From: Aptenodytes patagonicus
Lineage: Eukaryota > Chordata > Aves > Sphenisciformes > Spheniscidae
Assembly (NCBI RefSeq): GCF_965638725.1
Contig: NC_134953.1
Coordinates: 9,447,001 to 9,511,000, forward strand
Reading direction: 5' to 3'
Length of the DNA stretch: 64,000 nucleotides
Position numbers and translations under genes: made by a program. How positions within the stretch are numbered: the stretch's first letter is position 1; the number at the start of each line of letters is the position of its first letter. Under the pieces are notes generated by a model that was not told the origin of the DNA, ran no database searches, and saw nothing but the letters and a program-made list of their open reading frames with translations. Positions 50,501 to 61,977 of this stretch are shown piece after piece.

Positions 50501-51628
50501 GATGGTGCCACCTCACGATGCCCTGCATGTTGTCAGCTGCTGAGCTGTGCCTCTCCCTCCCCAGCAAAGACACAAGGCCTTAGAGCTCCTTAGAGAGGCA
50601 ACAGTCCTTGCAGTGAGGTTTGGGCCTGTCTCCTTCCAAAGTTCCTGCCCTATCACAGTTTGCACATTGGTATTGGCTCATTTTTTCCAACCTGTGGGAT
50701 GAGCACGTACATCATCCCAGCCCTCCACAGGACACATGACTTGGATGTGCCTGCTCAAAAACCACTCAGAGCATTGCTGATGCAGACTAGTGAGGCAGTG
50801 TGGGGAGCCACACATCTTCCAAATGTGGGGAACTTGCCCTACAGGTAATAGGACTTCAGTCTTCATTGCTACCTAGTGGCTACTCTGCACCCTGGTGTTT
50901 TGCTCAGTGGGGCAAGAGAACAGCCAGCAAACAGGGACTCTTTGCTGTACTTTAAATGAACTACAGGAGAGCATTCATACTTGTGAATAGCCAGTATTTT
51001 GCCTAATCTGAAGAAATGAAAGTACAAATTTGTTTTCTTCCCCCTAAAACAGTAGCTTGCTCTCTTTAAAGAGGTGATTAATCTCTGGGGAAACTGGGAA
51101 TCTTTAGGTCCTCAGTTTGTCATCACTACTAAAGGGCCAAGCCACATCCCTCCCTGAGACGATTTCTGTGCTGCTTCGACAGTGCAGAAGGAAAGGAAGA
51201 GATAACAAGACAGAAAATACAAATAAAAAAATCTGAATGAGTTTCAGGAGGTTAGTGGAAAGCAGGAGCTTGTGGCAGAGAGAATCAGACTATAGTTGTC
51301 ACAAGTAATTGCTAGTGAGGTTCTTTGGTTCCCCGTAGCTCCTGCAGTGTCCTCCTCTGCTCACACCACCCTCAGAGGCTTGGAATCCATCTGTAGCCAG
51401 GGCTGCTTCTCCTCAGCCACCTGTGCTCTCTAAGGTGCAATGTATGTTCACCCCCATCCTAAACCATCTCCCAGGGACAATGGGGTCAGGGTTTCTCACA
51501 ACTGGAAATACCAATTGCTAGCAGAAGACAGACCTACCAGGACAGCCGTCTAGTCCTAACTTGCTATCACACTGTAGGAATTTGTATCAGTGCAAGAAGT
51601 GCTTCAAAATATCTCAATTTAAACTGGA

Positions 51629-51638
51629 CTATTTTTAG
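51629..51638 (+). promoter_or_regulatory. MEF2 consensus motif CTATTTTTAG
   Basis: A perfect CTA(A/T)4TAG-type MEF2 box in intron 3 of a striated-muscle gene. MEF2 drives many Z-disc genes. A second perfect copy near 8657 in a SEC24C intron shows that chance occurrence is realistic. Confidence 0.3.
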
Positions 51639-54329
51639 TTCTTAGGACTCAAGAGCCTCTCCATGTACGGTAGGGGAAGGGAGGGAAAAATGGGTGGGGA
51701 AATTTCCTCCTCTGCTTTATATGGGCCTGGCTGCCTGTGCAGAGTCATCAAAGTTACCACATTCCATATCAGAAAAGGAAATCCTTCTTGTTTAAAGCGG
51801 ATGTACAGCAGCATCACTTGATGAGATAGGATGCTTATTTATAAGTGGCCTATTCATTGGAAGGTCATACAGATTACCTCTTCTAAGAGTGACTGCAGTC
51901 ACATTTCTCTGCAGAGAGTGTGAGTGCAGCAAGCCATCTCTCAGCCTATTATAATCGGTATAGGCCACAGGAGCTGTGAACAAGATAAAGTACCTGAATG
52001 GCAGTTTGAACTTACTGCACCACATTTTCTGCTTGGCTTTCAGCTTTGACACTTGTGACTCTAATGATCACAGTTGCGTGGTTGTTAGGCTAGCCTACTG
52101 GTTTTGCCATTCACTGCAGTCTAGAAGACCAAAAGGTTTAGGATAGTAGTCAACTCTCCCCATCCTACCTGCTTTAAAGTAGAATAGAAAAGCATTCTGC
52201 TCAGGCCAGGAGATTAAAATTAATTGCCTGAACGATTGATCTTACAGGAAGTCTGTTCCTAGCAGCATGAAGCAATGCTGAATAAACCTTGGCCCTTGCT
52301 ACTCAGTGAGCAGCCAACCACTAGAAAAACAAGGACAACAGCCTCCATGGCTGAATCACAGATGGAGAGTCTGATCTCGCTTCAGCATACATGAAACTGG
52401 AAATTGCCTCCACTGGGGCAATCAGTTTACATACACTGGTGTATGCAGTCTAGTTGTATGCCTTTGCTTAAGAATATCTCACTTAATAACTAACATTCAG
52501 GTTTGAATTCTCTGCAGCTTGGAAGGCATTTATTAAAGAAGGCAACAGTGAGATAAACACTGCGCATCTGGAGCCCTCTTCCTCCAGTTTTAGGCTTGAG
52601 TATGGCATCTGAGCTTAGGTCTTCGGTTTATGTTCTTCTATCGAAAGCACAGAGGTAATATTTTCAGGCTGATGTATTAACTGTTTGGGCAGAAGATAGA
52701 GATTATAAGCTAGTGTTGTCTGTCTTGGCTACTGTGGATGAATTTTTCCTTCTTTCTTGAGCCATCTCAGGAATTCTCACAAGTAATTGGCCATCTTCTT
52801 CAGGTATTCTTACTGGAGACTTCCAGCATTGTTCCCTCAGGCATCACTCTTGTCCAGCATTTCCATGCAGATGCTGTAGGTTGCAGCACTGGAAGTAAGG
52901 CTGATAGAGCTCTGCTCTGCTTCACCTTTGTACCTCACTGCTATCCTGCTGCCCCAGAGCCTGACAGAGACATGGATTTAGCTGAACATATGTTAGCGCA
53001 AGATGAATCTAGCTGCATATAATATTCTCTGGGAGAGGAAAGATCTTTGGTATTTAAAGATGTTTGGAAGAAAGCTGTATCTGATTCCTGAAATGAAAAG
53101 GTATATACTAAGATACCATTTTGAGCATCTTTTTTAAACTATCAGTTACTCAGACATTACTTCTCTGTGTTATTATTGTCAGCGCAGGGACTCTGACTCT
53201 GGGTCACAGTTCTTCAGACATGGTCAGAGGTCATTCATCATCCTGCTGCTGGTGAAAGAGTGTCAGCAGGTCTCTTCCGAGCTCACGCCTCCATGGTCCT
53301 TGCACAGCCCCAGCTAGTGATTTTTCAGAATATGTTGCCACACACATTAAGTTAACATAGCCTGTCCTTGCACATGCACTTCTGGAGTGACTTAGGATGT
53401 GTAGGTCTGATGGGGAACGATGGGATTAAGCGAAAATTTTGCCAGTAATTCAGATCTCAAGGTGATTAGAGCAATAATCACACTGAAACAACTACATATA
53501 TAGATATAACCCCATAGACTGTCTTAGCCAAGCTGATAGTTTCTAGGTTCCAGGATTTTGAGAGCTGAGTTGAAAGAAATCATAATGCAAACAGGCAATG
53601 GGAATCCCTCTCCCTGTCCGATGTTGTTTCCATCAGTTCTGAAAGTGAAATGGGACTTACTGAAAGGGTTGGGACAAGTCTGCTCAGAGACAACACTGAA
53701 ATGAGACAAAGTGATAGTGATGGGGGAGGGAGAGGCATAAAAGGGTGAGGCATAAAAGGACTTTGACAAGGGGTAATTAAACAACAGAGTCATTGCTCAA
53801 CAAAAGTGAGAGAAAATTATAGCTAGGAAGGAGAAAACTGTCAATGTGACAAATAATCGTTCTTCAGTTTCATTTAAATCCATCGCAGGAAGGGAGATCA
53901 GTTTGTTGTGAAATCTGTAAAGCTTCACGGCCATCAGTGCACCTACCGCTTATGTTAACCAAGACTCCAGCCCTCTTGTATAAAAGAAATAGGAGCAGGA
54001 ACGGGGCGGGGAGTAGATTCAGCATATCTTGACACACTGACTATACTAAAAGGACAAGGCTGAATCATATTCTCTGTAGAGGTGAAATGTAAGGAATTAG
54101 TGAAAATTGTATCAGAATGGCCCTCAGTCCTTGATAAATACCCTGGAATAATGGGAAGGGTCTCAGGGAAAAAGACCAAGGATAGCACCGTTCTTATAGA
54201 CACAGGCTCTGGGGATAAGGAAAAAAAAAAAAAGAAATATTTAGCTTCAGTTAGGTGAACGAAGTAGTTCTTTTGAGCACACTTTGTGGAAAGCAAAATG
54301 ATCAGTAAAAACAACATGGACTAATAAAA

Positions 54330-54605
54330 ACTAGAAAAAGAGATAGTCTTTGACCTGTTCAGTAAGATAAGACTTCATGGCTAAAGAAATAAGGTGGACA
54401 TAGTATATGTGGGCTTCTGTAAGATATCTGATATGGTTCCACATGACTTTTCCAATGAGAGAAATATGGATGAGATAGGACTACTGTAAGGTGACTGCAC
54501 AATTGGCTAAGAATAGAACAGAAAACATAACTATTAATGGCTCATGATGTCAGATTAGCTAACTAAGTTGGTAGTAGTGTTTCACTGGGCTTCTGAATCT
54601 AACAG
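54330..54605 (+). mobile_element. Old CR1/L3-like LINE fragment, reverse-transcriptase region
   Basis: The order GTGGACATAGTATATGTGGG, CTTCTGTAAGATATCTGATA, TGGTTCCACATGAC, GAGAAATATGGATGAGATAG, CTACTGTAAGGTG, AATTGGCTAAGAATAG and TATTAATGGCTCATG follows the CR1/L3 reverse-transcriptase consensus (the 'DFCKAFDxVPHD ... WLxNRxQ ... VNG' stretch). It carries many stops and indels and is long dead. The borders are approximate. Confidence 0.65.
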
Positions 54606-55199
54606 GACTACCTCTATATTTTCACCCATGGAGCTTTAAACACTAACATATGTCAATCAAATGTCCTCTCCACCTCAATGTTATATGACTGGTGAGGAGA
54701 CAGGTGATTAAAAATCCCAACCCTCCCCTCTTCTGTCAGTAGATCTTGTCCTCTGGTTGCATCTAGACAGAACAGGCAGTATGTGCTGTGGGGCACCCCA
54801 CAGCCCCGAAACTGCTGCTATTGAGAACTGGGACCTGGCTGGGACACCCTGCAGCTTTTCTCTGGTCTTTCTTCCCACAGAAACCCAGGTGTGTGGGGGA
54901 CACAGGAGAGGGAGGTGGGTTAGCTGGATTGAGGAGGTACACCACTGTTGTCTTCCTATCTGCTTTTTCAACTGCAAACTCCTGCTAGTGAAGCTTTTTA
55001 AATGTTTTTTTGTTTCCTTGAGTGTGTTGTACCTAGCAAGCAGTAACAGGAAATAGCAATAATACCATTTTTAATGGATGGCCTGAGGATTCAGCGGAGA
55101 TTGCTGTGTATCAATCAGCAGATGACATAAGGCATGGAAGGTATACAGTTGTCTCGTGAAAGGCTGGATTTTTAAATGTAGTAGGAGCTTGACTAGTTG

Positions 55200-55345
55200 C
55201 AGAAAAGGACTAAAATCAATTGGATAACAAGAATATATGGCAAATGCTACAGGATTAATCAAGTCCACAGACCCAGATGGTGAGCATATGCTTGTCTGTA
55301 TTACTAGAGAGTGGATGCTGGAAACACTGAAGGACAAAGAGAAGA
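55200..55345 (+). mobile_element. Possible second CR1/L3-like fragment
   Basis: GATTAATCAAGTCCACAGAC, CCAGATGGTGAGCATATG and TGCTGGAAACACTGAAGGAC resemble the 'KSPGPDG..PxLLKEL' stretch that lies 5' of the catalytic region in CR1/L3 ORF2. Its position 3' of the neighbouring fragment would make it a separate insertion. The match is weak. Confidence 0.3.
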
Positions 55346-58300
55346 TGAATCAGTGGTATCCTGCTGTTAGACATCAAGCAATTTTGTGAACAGCAGAGTT
55401 AACAGATCCTGGTGTCCTTTTAATTTATGTCTTGTATTTGATATCTCATTCTCTCATGTCTAGTAAAATGCAAATCTGTCTGATGTCTCTCACATTCAAA
55501 ATGAGAACCCATAATTTCTCTGTTGTGTGTGTTCTTCAGTTTTCAGTGCCTAATTAAGACTGCACTCAGGCTTCCTGCTTCCTATGGTGGGGTCTATCAT
55601 CTCCTCTGTCCAGCCACCTATTTGCATGTAAACTTGTAGGAGCATTGTATCTTTGTGACTTCAGACTCTTAAAATTAGCAAATAGGCTCAAAAGCTATTA
55701 GCATGAAACAGGTAAGATCGAAAGACATGCAGCATGACTGCATAAACCTTTCTTAGGAAATCAGGCTAAAACTGCAAAGGACAGATTCACTAGTGCATTC
55801 AACAGGTGCTGCCCTGGCAAAAGAAAGCTCTCCTTTGGCAGTCTTGTTGCAGAAGACTATGTAGGGAATATCCAGGGCCCGAGTGTGAGCTGTCAGCACA
55901 GGAAAGCTGGCCATGTGTGCTACCTTTTGCACTGAGGACACATTTCCATCCAGCTCAGGAAGAAAGGCAAATTCTCACTCAACTGAGGGAGATTTTTTTT
56001 GAGTGAACAAGCTATTCAAGTCTCCAGCAGGATACCATGAGACAAATACATTGCAGCCACACACAGCAATGTCTCCACACCCTCTCTGCCTAGCAGAGCT
56101 CTTCAATAGCAGTGTGGGAGTCGCAGCCTGGCTAAGAATGGTCAAAAATCTACAAAATGACTGGGTATGTTTTTTCCCACGGGCTGTCGATTCACCTGCA
56201 GGGAAGTTTGATTTCTGTTTTTCCAAAACCATTAGATTGCTGTGGGGCAGGGTCTCACTGGGAGCTCTTAAGAAGAAATACTGGTTGACAAGTACTTAAC
56301 TATATATTTAATTTCAGATGCATGCTTAAGTGTTGCAGACTTGAGTAGGACTGAAGCATTTACCTGTAGCATCCTAAATTGCAGCTGAAGGCATATCTAT
56401 GTTTTGTATTATGCACAGATTATGTGATGGAAGTGTGCAAATATCCAAGAATGAGAAACAAGTTTTCTGTCCCAAGAGTTTTACCACTTCTTTTAAGTAA
56501 AAGAATATATACTCCTCTGCTTTACTGTTTGCAACTCAAACATTGGTTGAAGTTTGAAAGGTTGAAGCTTTCAACAGGGAAATACTTAGAAGGCAAATAC
56601 AACCTATCCAAATCTTATTTTGAAAGGACTCCAGGTATGAAAAGCATGAGATGTCTATAGCCTGTAATGACTTACTGAGATATTTGCAACGTTAGCCATG
56701 GAAAAATGACCTTGTCTAACATAAATAGCTGGAAGAACAAAATTCTAGTTGATCCCATGTGAAGAAATAGTAGGCAAGTAGTATTTCATCACAGAGGAAC
56801 AGGCTCTTTATCTCTGAAATTAGCAGTGTGCTTATTTTCTATGGTAATGGCTTTTCTAGAATTTGGTCTTCGGTAATAAAATTTACCGTTGTTTGTTTCC
56901 TAGTGAACATGAACAGTATCTGACATCACGTAAACCTGCTTATTCATTAGCTTTCCTGAGCATACATGAAAATGCTTTCTTTTAAAAGGGCCTGATCTTG
57001 AAAAGATTTATACTTTTTACACTTCTCCTTACTGTAATTAGTAATGTAATTCATTTCACTTCAGTGAAATTTAGTTAAATTAAGTTAATGGAAAAATCTT
57101 TGTAGGCTTTGCTTAATAGAAATTTTTCCTTTTTGTGGATTATTCCAACGGAATTTAGTGCTTTAAAAGTTAAGAGAAATTTTTCTGTAGAAATTATCCA
57201 CCATACCAGCATTTAGGAAAGTTTTATAACCCTTCCATTTACTCTTTTATCTATTCCATTTGAATGTTCTTAATTGAGATTTTTTTTCTGTACTGCAGAG
57301 CTGTATTTTCATTTCCAATTGCATATTGTATATATCAGATTCTACAAGGCTTTCCCAAAGAGTCTATATTCTTATATGTGTAAATATTCATCAAAGAAGA
57401 AGAGACTGAACCACTTTCATTGCTCTATGCTGCAAGAGCCTCTGTATGAAGCATGACAGGTCTCTCTTACAGCAACATTGTCTGTGGAGGTTGTCTTCCT
57501 TGGCATGCAGCGATGGCTGGTGGATTTCAGGAGGCACGGTCAGACCTTCACTTTTCTAGACTCACTAACACTGGAGATAGTCTGCTTCAGTCTCGGGCTA
57601 CAGTGTTGCTAAGGCTGGGACTGCTGGGAGGGAGAATCACAGGGCAGTATCCCGTGGACGCAGCTCTGGGATTCTCTCACAGGACCTATTGCTCGTGTAC
57701 AGAAAGAGGCAGTAAGACGAGACCTAGCCAAAGTGTGAGGAGATGCTGAGCAGGCCACAGCTGTGAAGATCTGTAGACTCCCAGCACCCTCTGTTCCCTT
57801 CCTCCCTGTCCACCCCAGTCCTTGTTATCTGCATCTCGTCTTTCAACACCTCTTAGTCTCCAGCACTAGAGCTCTGAATGGTGCTGCCAAAACACCACTC
57901 CTTGGCCTCCAAACGCTCCATCACCCTCCCTGGGCACAGCCACACTCTTCAGTGGTGTAGGTAACAGCCTCTGCCATTTTAATTCAACTAAACCACTTCA
58001 CTACAGGCACCCAGGATCCTAATGCTCCTCTGTTAAATGTTCCTCAATCCTGGTACACAACAGGAATCTGTATCATGGACTGGCTCTCCTCAGACATGGA
58101 AGGAAATTGATACACACAGGAAAAGAAAGCCTCTCCTCTCTTTGCTTCCTTGTATTTACCTGGAGCTGGGTGCTTTCTAAGGGCTTCAGGCAAGGAAAGT
58201 TGCTTTCCTCCTGGGTGAGTTTCTCTGCCTGTCCATGTTGGACATGAGCACTGTGTTAGTCTCATCTCTTTGAAGGGCTCTTTAGCACAGAAATGCTGGA

Positions 58301-58830
58301 CATTGAGGCATTGGAAACACTAAGCTGAAGCTTGCACCTTTCTAACCTGAAGCTTGCACCACAGAAGCGGTGAGAGTATAGAGTATATTTTCTTAATTTA
58401 ATATAAAAAAGAGGAGTTTCTCCTCACAGGGAGTAGAGGGTGGGGGAAAGGAGGGTGTTTAAGTGGCAGGTGACAATGTCCATCACACTGCTCAGTGATA
58501 AAGCTAAGAAGACAAAAATAGACAAAGTGACCTCATGGCTTTCGGCAGCAATGCCTACGAGACAAAAGAGGGGCTTTAAAAGGCTTGTGGAGCTGATAGC
58601 AAAGGGCTTGGACACCTCAGAGTTTTGGTTCTGCTCCAGCAGGGAGCTGCTTTGCTTCTCTCTCATTGCCTCTCTCTGTTTATGGGGAGTTGTGAATTAA
58701 ACGGGCTTTGTGACATGCCCAGCTCTCCAGGTCTGGACTCTGCCTTCTCAAGCTTGGATCAGCCTTATGCAGGTACAGATGTCTTCTCTTTTCTATTTTT
58801 TCTTTTCTCTTTTCCTTTTTTTCTCTTTTA

Positions 58831-58888
58831 TCTTCTTTTTTCTTTTTTCTTTTCTTTTCTTTTCTCTTTTCTTTTCTCTTTTCTTCTC

Positions 58889-58919
<31 letters not shown>

Positions 58920-59025
58920 CTTTTCTTTTCTTTTCTTTTCTTTTCTTTTCTTTTCTTTTCTTTTCTTTTCTTTTCTTTTCTTTTCTTTTCTTTTCTTTTC
59001 TTTTCTTCTCTCTTTTCTCTTCTCT
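58831..59025 (+). repeat. Pure pyrimidine tract with (TTTTC)22 core
   Basis: 195 bases contain only T and C. The core at 58896-59005 is 22 perfect TTTTC units; the edges are mixed TTTTCTC and TTCTC variants. Looser pyrimidine-rich sequence continues to about 59100. It can form triplex (H-DNA) and is expected to vary in length. It creates long artificial open frames, Phe/Leu/Ser on the plus strand and Lys/Arg/Glu on the minus strand. Confidence 0.97.
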
Positions 59026-60535
59026 GTTTTCTTTTCTTTTCCTTTTCTCTTCTTTTCTCTTCTCCCTTTCCTTTCCTCTCATTTTTCTTCTCTCCTTCCC
59101 CTGTTGTTTTGCCTGTTCTGATTTCACTGCTCTTTACCTTCAGCAAGTAATGTCAGGAAGATTTCTCTTTCCCTTTTTTCTTAAACTGTTGTGGGAGATT
59201 GTAGTTTGAATACCACGATCATTTTTCTGTTGGGAGGATCGGTATAATCACTTATGTGCTTTAGCCTTTGATGAGAAGGAAAGGAGGAAGAAGAGAAGAG
59301 GGAGGCGAGTAGCAGGTCGCAGGGGGCCTTACTTGCCAGCTGCTTCAGAGTACAGGGCAGTTCAGAGCAACTTCCTAGGGAAGTTGTGCCTGGATGTTAA
59401 TGCTGAGCCAGGACAAAGAGTTGGTGGAGGCATAAGCCAAGACTGTCTACTGTTGTATTTTCTCTGACAGTATTTGCTAGCCCAGAGTTGAGCGCTTTCA
59501 TGGTACTCTGCTGCCGGAAGGGGCTGCACAGACACTCACTTTGGGTGGTGTAGCTCCCTAGCTGTTAGCTCCTGATGCCAGAAATCCTCCTGTGAGTCAC
59601 TCGGGGCCCAGAGTTTACATATTCAGGACTTGACTAAGATTCTGTAGTGCTGCTCTTCCTCCTTGTAAATTTAGAAGCAAAATACAAGCCAGGTGAGGTG
59701 TAGTAGCTTGTAGCAAGGATGCTTGTAGCAAAAAAGAAATCTCTCATTTCCTCCATTGTGAACAACCCCCAGAGGCACATGCGTGCAGATTTCTAAGTGG
59801 AGTGGACAGACCTTCAGGGACTGTAGTTCGTTTCCATCATGAACAGGAGGTCTTTGAGGGCAAGTCTACGACTGCCCTGAAGAGCAGTAAGTCTCCACAA
59901 AAACCTGGAAACAACTTCAGTCTTGGTTCAGCAAGGTGGAGTCATTCTGTAAGGAAAGTTTTGCAGAGAGCCTTCCCTTTGCAAGTGGGAGTACAAATAG
60001 TGAGCCATTTTTTCAGCATTGATTTTGCTGTTTCCAGTTTTCTGGGTGCAAAGGGGAGAGAAATGGACTGTGCATCCACATGAGGTGATCTCAAACTGCC
60101 GAAGTCCCTTTGTTGAAATTCCAAAGCAGCAGCAGCATGTGCTATGGAATGGCTGCAAACCTTGAGAAGAGTCTTTCCTTGTATTTATCTTAAGCTTCCT
60201 GGAAGGATGACTGCTCTGCAAATCAACACCTTATTTTCAGCATGGGGTGAGAGAGGGAAGCTCTTTCTGCTGTGGTTACACTGGTGCAGTATGGAGTGAT
60301 GACACCTGCCAGAATTGTGCAGCCTAGCCAGGTTTTGGGGGGGCATCTGCAGCCCTCAGGAAAACTAGTATCCTTCCTAGCTAAGCTCCTTGTCCCCCAC
60401 TGCAGGTAACTGTCACATTAGCAGATCCCCATTGAATGAATGCTCTGTGATAAAATGGTCAGAAGTCAGATCCCGAGAGGACTGAGCAGCTTCCATCCTC
60501 TACTGAGCTAACACCATCCCCCAGCACTGCCTGCA

Positions 60536-60719
60536 CCTCCTCTCCTCTCCTCTCCTCTCCTCTCCTCTCCTCTCCTCTCCTCTCCTCTCCTCTCCTCTCC
60601 TCTCCTCTCCTCTCCTCTCCTCTCCTCTCCTCTCCTCTCCTCTCCTCTCCTCTCCTCTCCTCTCCTCTCCTCTCCCCTCCCCTCCCCTCCCCTCCCCTCC
60701 CCTCCCCTCCCCTCCCTTC
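60536..60719 (+). repeat. Pure pyrimidine array: (TCTCC)27 then (CCTCC)8
   Basis: 184 bases of only C and T. From 60541 to 60675 there are 27 perfect TCTCC units, then from 60676 to 60715 eight CCTCC units, ending CTTCAG at 60721. The two blocks differ by one T-to-C change at the same unit position. The AG makes a textbook 3' splice site on the SYNPO2L sense strand. Confidence 0.97.
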
Positions 60720-61977
60720 AGCAGGGCATAATTTTGTACCTCTTTCTGGAGAATGTCAGGGCTGGACAAGGTGCTACACAGTTTTTTGACAGATTATTAG
60801 ATGCAGGCAGTGAATGGATGTTTCATCTGTACTATCATGCTGGGAAAAAGACAATGGGAGTAAGGAAAAGGATGAAATGCAAGAAATCAGAAATTAGTCT
60901 ATGGTTTAGGTATGTTCTTTTTTTCCTGTACAAGGTTAGTGCTGATTTCTGTCACTTGAACACTGATTCAAGGCATGTCCATAGCTTCCTTAGGGCAGCT
61001 GAGTTTGGTTTTACTGTTGAATCTTGTTCACCCCCTGCTTTCCCTGCACACAGGGCAGAGAACACAACGTTCCTCCCTGGGGCTTTACTGATGACTGGGC
61101 TGGCAGAGCAGGTGGAAAATTATTATCCCGCACTTTCATGCCAGTGTCCCAACAGGTGTTGGCTTTTCCAAGCAAGCCTGTCTAAGTGGATTCCTTCTGG
61201 CCTGGCTGATCAGTTGTGGAGGTCTGGGATTCTTGCTCAGGAGCAAATGCTCTTCTTCCTTGCTGGGCATGGGGCACAGGCAAGGGACTGCAGCAAGGGT
61301 GAAAACATGCCTCCTGCTGTTGCAGGGCCACTGCAGAGAGCAGTGAACAGCCCTACACACAGTGCTGCTGCAAGACACACTGACTCTGTAGCTGGCACTG
61401 CAGGGCCCAGAGCAGGAGCAGCCCGGCTGTGCCTGCAGAGCACCTCTCCCATTGCACATATGCATGGGTGCTAACAGTAGCAGCGGCTGCTTCCCAAACT
61501 CTCAGTGCCAGAGGGATTGCTTGCTCCTGGGAATCCTCCATATGGGAGGAGGAAGGGCTACAAAAAGCAGGGCTCCACATTCAGGGTGATAAGTAAATGG
61601 TAAAAATTCCCAGGAGCAAGGGCATGCACTGTAAAAACGCTGTGAGATACAGCCTGGGACTCTTGGCCACACGCTGCAGAAACGGGAAATCCCAGGTCTG
61701 ACCAGGAAACAGAGACCATCCATCAGAGTGGGGGAAGTTCCCTCCCCACACCTGCACGGACTTCTATTGTTTGCAGGGAAAGAGAAAACTGCACCTGGGT
61801 TTCTATCAGCAGTTCCTAAAGACACTATCAGCAAAGGTATGAAAGAAAAAGAAGGGCAGGGGGTGACAGTGTGTTTCCTCGTATGGGCACTAGAATTCCT
61901 ATAGCCATATCACTGTCCACCTTTGCCCACCCAGCCTGTTGCTGAGCAATGAGCTTGCCTCTTTTTGTCTCTTGCAG

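Larger units (their letters stand above)
46716..61977 (+). other. SYNPO2L: SYNPO2L intron 3 (15.3 kb)
   Basis: Largest intron in the window. It contains a possible retained coding tail (to 46957), a MEF2-type motif (51629-51638), old CR1/L3-like pieces (54330-54605, and less surely 55200-55345) and two long pure-pyrimidine pentanucleotide arrays (58831-59025 and 60536-60719). A 247-codon open frame without ATG follows the second array. A 14-base direct repeat occurs at 58325-58338 and 58347-58360. Other stretches show nothing recognisable. Confidence 0.7.

Noticed and set aside
58325..58360. 14-base direct repeat CTGAAGCTTGCACC with 8-base spacing
   Set aside because: It was considered as a target-site duplication, but the 8 bases between are too short for an insertion. 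It is probably a local duplication.
58625..59209. Phe/Leu/Ser-rich frames on the plus strand and Lys/Arg/Glu-rich frames on the minus strand
   Set aside because: They are translations of the TTTTC microsatellite. The minus-strand basic peptides repeat KRKEK units in register with the array.
60500..60769. Minus-strand frame coding repeated GEERR / GGEGR units
   Set aside because: It is a translation of the TCTCC/CCTCC array, with no independent coding signal.
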